NCBI RefSeq assembly: GCF_039555335.1
Contig: NC_092636.1
Location: 3,873,371-3,937,370, forward strand
DNA length: 64,000 nucleotides
Direction of reading: 5' to 3'
Origin: Amphiura filiformis
Lineage: Eukaryota; Echinodermata; Ophiuroidea; Amphilepidida; Amphiuridae
Part shown: one piece after another, positions 60,083 to 64,000 of the stretch
How the letters are laid out: each line of letters starts with the position of its first letter
Numbering within the stretch: position 1 is the stretch's first letter
The notes under the pieces: model-generated
What the model was told of the DNA's origin: nothing
Database searches by the model: none
What the model saw: the letters and a program-made list of their open reading frames with translations, nothing else
Translations under genes and position numbers: made by a program

Positions 60083-60319
60083 TCGAGGGTTGACAAACAG
60101 AAGACCTTAACTCAAAAAGTGCCTTTTTGAGAAAAATGAGTAAAATAATATTTTGCATTGAGATGTTACCAAGTATTATTGTGCTATAGATACAATAGGA
60201 AGTTGAATTGAGTTAAGGCTTTATGATTTTAAGAATCTGTGGGTATTACAGACTATTTTGGTACCAAAATCTCAAAATGGCCAAAAGTGAGTTAAGGCCT
60301 TCTGTTTGTCAACCCTCGA
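60083..60319. mobile_element. foldback MITE, TCGAGGGTTGACAAACAG termini, TA duplication
   Basis: TA, TCGAGGGTTGACAAACAGAA and GACCTTAACTCA are mirrored by TGAGTTAAGGCCTTCTGTTT, GTCAACCCTCGA and TA. About 237 bp, non-coding. The TA duplication suggests Tc1/mariner-type mobilisation. Confidence 0.9.
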
Positions 60320-61103
60320 TATTTTCAACAAAATTGTGGCCATTGTTGGATACATTTCAATTTAATATTTCAATGGATATATATTTACAACACAATTATT
60401 AACAAATATTAATCCCGGGTTTTTATTAAATCCACTCGCACAAGGTTTTCAGGATATGTAAAGGTTTTCATGCACTAATAAAACTCCAGGCTTTTATTTG
60501 GAGTGTGATGTCTTTTACAAATTCCTGACAAGAGTAAATCCGCGTCAAGCACTAAGATCCACAACATGCTCATCTATCAAGGCAAAGTTCTTCAACCCCG
60601 ATACATTTCTACATTCATTGAATGACCTTTGCAAATTTAGGTACAAAAACTCATACTCAACTCAAACTTGAGGTCAAATGCCACACTGTGATTGTTTAAT
60701 TGCGGTTATTGGACTATGCCATTGGGATGAGGCCATTGTGGTCCATAGTGAAGGAGGATGACTGTTGACATGATTTACAGTGGTCTTGTTTCAGGAAATC
60801 TGAATAGGAGGCACGAAAGGCTTGCGTAAGCTATCAAGTATATATTCAATTGAATTATACAAATGACAAAAACAAGAAGTAAATCAAACTCTTGAACGGA
60901 CCCATTGTTTAAAATTGTTTTAGCTGAGCATTTTTAAAGCAAGTACTAAACTATAAAGTATTGTATTCTCAATTTTCTGAGAAAATACCAAACCTCTGTA
61001 AAATATCAACACATGCATGTGTTGGTTGAAGCAACCAATATTGCCAGTAAAATTACCGTCGCTGACGAAAATTTCAGATCACAAAATGAGATATTTGGAA
61101 GCT
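60320..61103. other. spacer
   Basis: No gene recognised. Confidence 0.5.
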
Positions 61104-61302
61104 TACCACTCTGAAAAAAAGTTCTAAATAGCTTAAAAAGGTTCTTAAGCTGTCCTGTATGTAGAACATCAAACAGTTTTACAAGGCCAGAAAGAACCAT
61201 TTTAGGCATGCAAAAGGTTCTGCCCAGGCAATTTTCTAGAACCAGTTTCTCTTGAGCTGTCATGTATGTAGAAACCCTGGAACCTTTTTTTGCAAAAGTG
61301 TA
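61104..61302. mobile_element. MITE, GGTTCT-rich, relative of 47243-47782
   Basis: TACCACTCTGAAAAAAAGTT faces CTTTTTTTGCAAAAGTGTA. Inside are AAGGTTCTTAAGCTGTC, TGTATGTAGAAC twice, and AGAACC in both orientations, but no tandem array. Minus frame 61006-61263 is not a gene. Confidence 0.7.
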
Positions 61303-61697
61303 CTTGACCGGATCGTCATAAGATATCTGTATGTTTTCCTTAACATATAAATGCTACGTATATTGCTCCACAGTCTATACTTTTGTTTCTGTCTACAAAT
61401 GTGAGCTATTACAATATACTACCGGGTATTATTACTTCAGAATAACAGCGATTCGTAATCAGCAGTGCAGTGGCCGTGCGTATAGATGTTGATGGACTGA
61501 AGATTGAGTCAATTTATCTCCAGCTCTCTGTACATAAGTACACAGGCACGTTAACATAATTAGTCTGTGTCCGCCAATAAAAAACAAAATAATAAATTCA
61601 CTGAATCGAGTGATATATATGGTATTGGATACAGTAATAATCTTAACAATTAGAATATGGAGCAGTCTAGATGCAACTAAGTCTATTTATATGTTAC

Positions 61698-61868
61698 AAC
61701 ACTCTTAAAAATACGGGGTTAAATATGCACCGACTAAAAATAAATTGACCCAGTTTCACTCAACCACTTTTGTAGTCAAATTGGACCCCGTACGGAGCCA
61801 AAAAGAATCCCAACAGTTTTGCAATTTATTTTTAGTCGGTGCATATTTGACTCCGTATTTTTTAGTGT
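61698..61868. mobile_element. MITE, AAAAATACGGGGTCAAATAT family, copy 2
   Basis: ACACTCTTAAAAATACGGGG and GCACCGACTAAAAATAAATT are mirrored by AATTTATTTTTAGTCGGTGC and CCGTATTTTTTAGTGT. Shorter middle than copy 1 at 51734. Confidence 0.88.
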
Positions 61869-61964
61869 GAAACTTCGTGTCGAAAATAAGCCATTAAACC
61901 ACAACATAAAGTACTGATATACTGAGATGTGACTTGCTATAGGCATTAACAAAAATACGCGCGA

Positions 61965-62045
61965 GCCACTGCATTGCTATCTACTGAAGATAGCTTTTGG
62001 TGTAACAAATCTAAGAGCGAGTCACCGCATTGCTAACTACAGGTG
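61965..62045 (+). repeat. relic of stem-loop satellite branch H
   Basis: GCATTGCTATCTACTGAAGA followed by TAGC keeps a 6-bp stem (GCTATC/GATAGC). A second half copy (CACCGCATTGCTAACTACAGG) follows after about 59 bp with a shared GCGAG(C/T)CAC lead. Confidence 0.8.
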
Positions 62046-62689
62046 CATTTACAAATATTACAAATACTAATCTATCTGGGACACCCTGTAAATTTGGGCA
62101 ACATTTATAAAAGTACACACATTCTGGACCTATAACCACCTTATAATTCATAAATATTGCCTATTTGGTTATACTAGCTTAAATTTGTTAATAACAATTC
62201 CAAATTCAGTTCAGACATTGAACTCAAATAATTATGAACTTGATATAATAATATCGTTTTGAATTCTATAGTAGACTGTACTTGTACATGTATTACTCGG
62301 TGTGGTTATTTTTAACACTAATTCTTGCAGCAGTCTGATACTAGGCATATGAGAGCAAACCTTTGATTTGGTTCCGAAAAGAGATGCATTTCCGACCATA
62401 CGTCAGTATCACTCAAAACTGAAAATATGTCCCACGGCATCACATAAATTATTTATGGTGACGTCATTTTCTGATATAAATTGTTAACAAATATGAATCT
62501 TGTATATAATATTGAATGTATATGTTCAACCTGTAAAATATGTACATGTATATAATCGTGTTTTTCCAAAATGTCCAATTGATACCAAGTTTTTCTTGGG
62601 AATTGTTTGTAGTTTGTATATCATGATAGGACATTGACCTGACTACATGTTGTGAATAAAATATGATCTATGAATACGATAAATATTAA
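62046..62689. other. AT-rich spacer
   Basis: No gene or repeat recognised. Confidence 0.5.
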
Positions 62690-64000
62690 TTGTCATGTTT
62701 GTTTTTTGTTTGTTATTTATTATTCATTTGCGCTTTTATTATACAGAGTAGCTCCTTCAGGGACAAAGCACTGATATTCTAGGGGCCATGTTACAGAGTA
62801 TAACTTAAGTATAAACAAAAGTACATTAAAAATGGAATAACATTTACAGTATTACAATGACAAATATGATTACATAATGATCAACCACCCTGAATATAGT
62901 TTTTAAATTGGCCAATAGACATTGAATCAAAGTTGGAACGAGTATCAATGTCAACTGAGTTATTCCAAAGATTAGCTGCTCTGACATGAAGAGTTCTTAA
63001 ACCAGAGTTGCTCTTGTAATGAGGAACAAGAAGTGAATTGGAATACTTTCCTCTTATACTATAGCTATGAATAGAATGGGTAAAGCTATAGAACAAAGAT
63101 AATCAGGAGCTTTCTCAGCTCTTGACTTGACTAAACATAACAAGAATATGATTGTTCCAGCTTTGGTCTAATTTGAGCCACTTAAGGCCATTCATCAATG
63201 TATCAATAGGAGTTCTTAAGGGGTTACTACACCCCTGGCCAATTTTGTGCCTATTTTTGCATTTTTCTCAAAAAATTATAGCGCATTGGTGACAAGTAAG
63301 ATATGTATATTATAGGGGCAAGGACGACAACTACTGCACTGAAAATTCGGCAACTCAAGGCATGTAGTTATTGATTTACTGATCAAATATTGGTTTCCCT
63401 CATTTTTGACTGTAACTCCACAACTGTTGTCTGTGATTAAATAAAATTTCCAGTGCAGTATAGTTGTAGTCCTTGTCCCTATAATATACATATCTTACTT
63501 GTCATCAATGTTCTATAATTTTTGAGAAAAATGCAAAAATAGGCACCAAATTGGGCAGGGGTGTAGTACCCCCTTAAGTCAGCGGAAAGAGCGATTCTTG
63601 CAAGACTGTTCATAAGAACTTACAACCTACTGGAAATGTTAGAGCAATTAGACCAAACATGGCTACAGTATTTAAAGTGCGGCATGCGATTCAGCCATTT
63701 TTTTTTCAAAATGTGATTTGGTAGGTAATATTTAACACGACGAATTACACCACATCTTTTAGAAACATTAGAAGCAATTAAATCAACATGGTGAGACCAA
63801 GTCACGTTACTGTCAAAAATAAGACCAAGGTATTTCAATGATCAACTTCCTCAATGTCTTCACCGTCATATATCAAAGAAATATTACTGAATTTAATAAG
63901 ACATATAGATGTTAGTTTCCTTTTTGCATTTTCCAGACAATGACGGAAGTCCCTTTTTTCTTCTAATGGCGCGTATCATTGAAGACGGCAGCCAATTATA
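62690..64000 (-). mobile_element. LINE (non-LTR retrotransposon), 3' part, decayed
   Basis: Minus-strand translation gives the C-terminal part of a reverse transcriptase ORF: DGEDIEEVDH (about 63842-63870), KYLGLIFDSNVTW, VSKRCGVIRRVKYYLP and FKYCSHVWSN (63620-63838), NSLARIALSADLR (about 63574-63612), TPIDTLMNGLKWL (about 63177-63215) and SGLRTLHVRAANLWNNS, ending in a stop at 62881. The KYLG...W, ARI and the final LW-N pattern are typical of CR1/jockey-like LINEs (family knowledge; clade not resolved). At least three frame shifts separate these pieces, and the MITE at 63216-63577 splits it. The 3' UTR ends in an AATAAATA-rich tail near 62700. The 5' portion lies beyond the window. Confidence 0.85.
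63216..63577. mobile_element. TTAA-flanked foldback MITE (GGGGGTACTACACCC family), copy 3, inside the LINE
   Basis: TTAA, GGGGTTACTACACCCCTGGC mirrored by GCAGGGGTGTAGTACCCCC, TTAA. Very similar to copy 1 at 40715 through the arms (TATAGGGGCAAGGAC, TGCATTTTTCTCAA). LINE sequence on the two sides joins in frame across a single TTAA (Ala-Asp-Leu-Arg-Thr-Pro), which proves the TTAA duplication. Confidence 0.94.

Overview
This window is AT-rich, gene-poor, repeat-dense animal nuclear DNA. It has no operons, ribosome sites or dense ORFs. It does have a tandem array of eukaryotic tRNA-Ser genes, a two-exon gene with GT-AG splice sites, a non-LTR retrotransposon (LINE), tRNA-derived SINEs, about two dozen foldback (MITE-like) elements, microsatellites and a 200-N scaffold gap. 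The mix suits a marine invertebrate, perhaps a non-vertebrate deuterostome such as an echinoderm or hemichordate. That placement is inference from the style of the repeats, not from a diagnostic gene.

Layout. 0-1.1 kb: the first array of a 33-bp satellite, split by a MITE. 1.1-11.7 kb: AT-rich spacer with (AAAT)n tracts and several foldback elements. 11.7-13.5 kb: the largest array of the 33-bp satellite, ending in the gap. 14.2-15.7 kb: satellite remnants carrying a SINE and two foldbacks. 16.0-16.65 kb: a TTAA-flanked foldback. 17.8-19.35 kb: five tRNA-Ser genes, all on the minus strand. 19.5-23.2 kb: four foldback elements. 24.65-25.3 kb and 34.9-36.7 kb: further satellite arrays. 37.07-37.36 kb: a hAT-type MITE with an exact 8-bp target duplication. 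39.8-40.6 kb: a satellite array in inverted orientation. 40.7-44.1 kb: TTAA-flanked and other foldbacks. 44.8-46.8 kb: a diverged satellite branch with a period of about 125 bp. 47.2-47.8 kb: a MITE that has produced its own 22-bp minisatellite. 47.9-49.46 kb: the only protein-coding gene I can support, a two-exon gene for a small membrane glycoprotein. 50-61.9 kb: more foldbacks, a SINE and a telomere-motif duplication. 62.7-64 kb: the 3' part of a LINE on the minus strand, cut by a TTAA MITE and running off the window.

The most striking signal is a satellite family scattered over about ten loci along 62 kb. Its constant core is a small inverted repeat (stem TGCTATC, 7-nt loop, stem GATAGCA). 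Different arrays keep the palindrome, lose its left arm or lose its right arm, and a second branch carries a changed loop. An unrelated 22-bp minisatellite at 47.3 kb is also built from a short hairpin and lies inside a MITE, so expansion of hairpin units into tandem arrays has happened more than once here. The genes do not form a pathway. The tRNA cluster and the membrane-protein gene are independent units in a sea of non-autonomous repeats.
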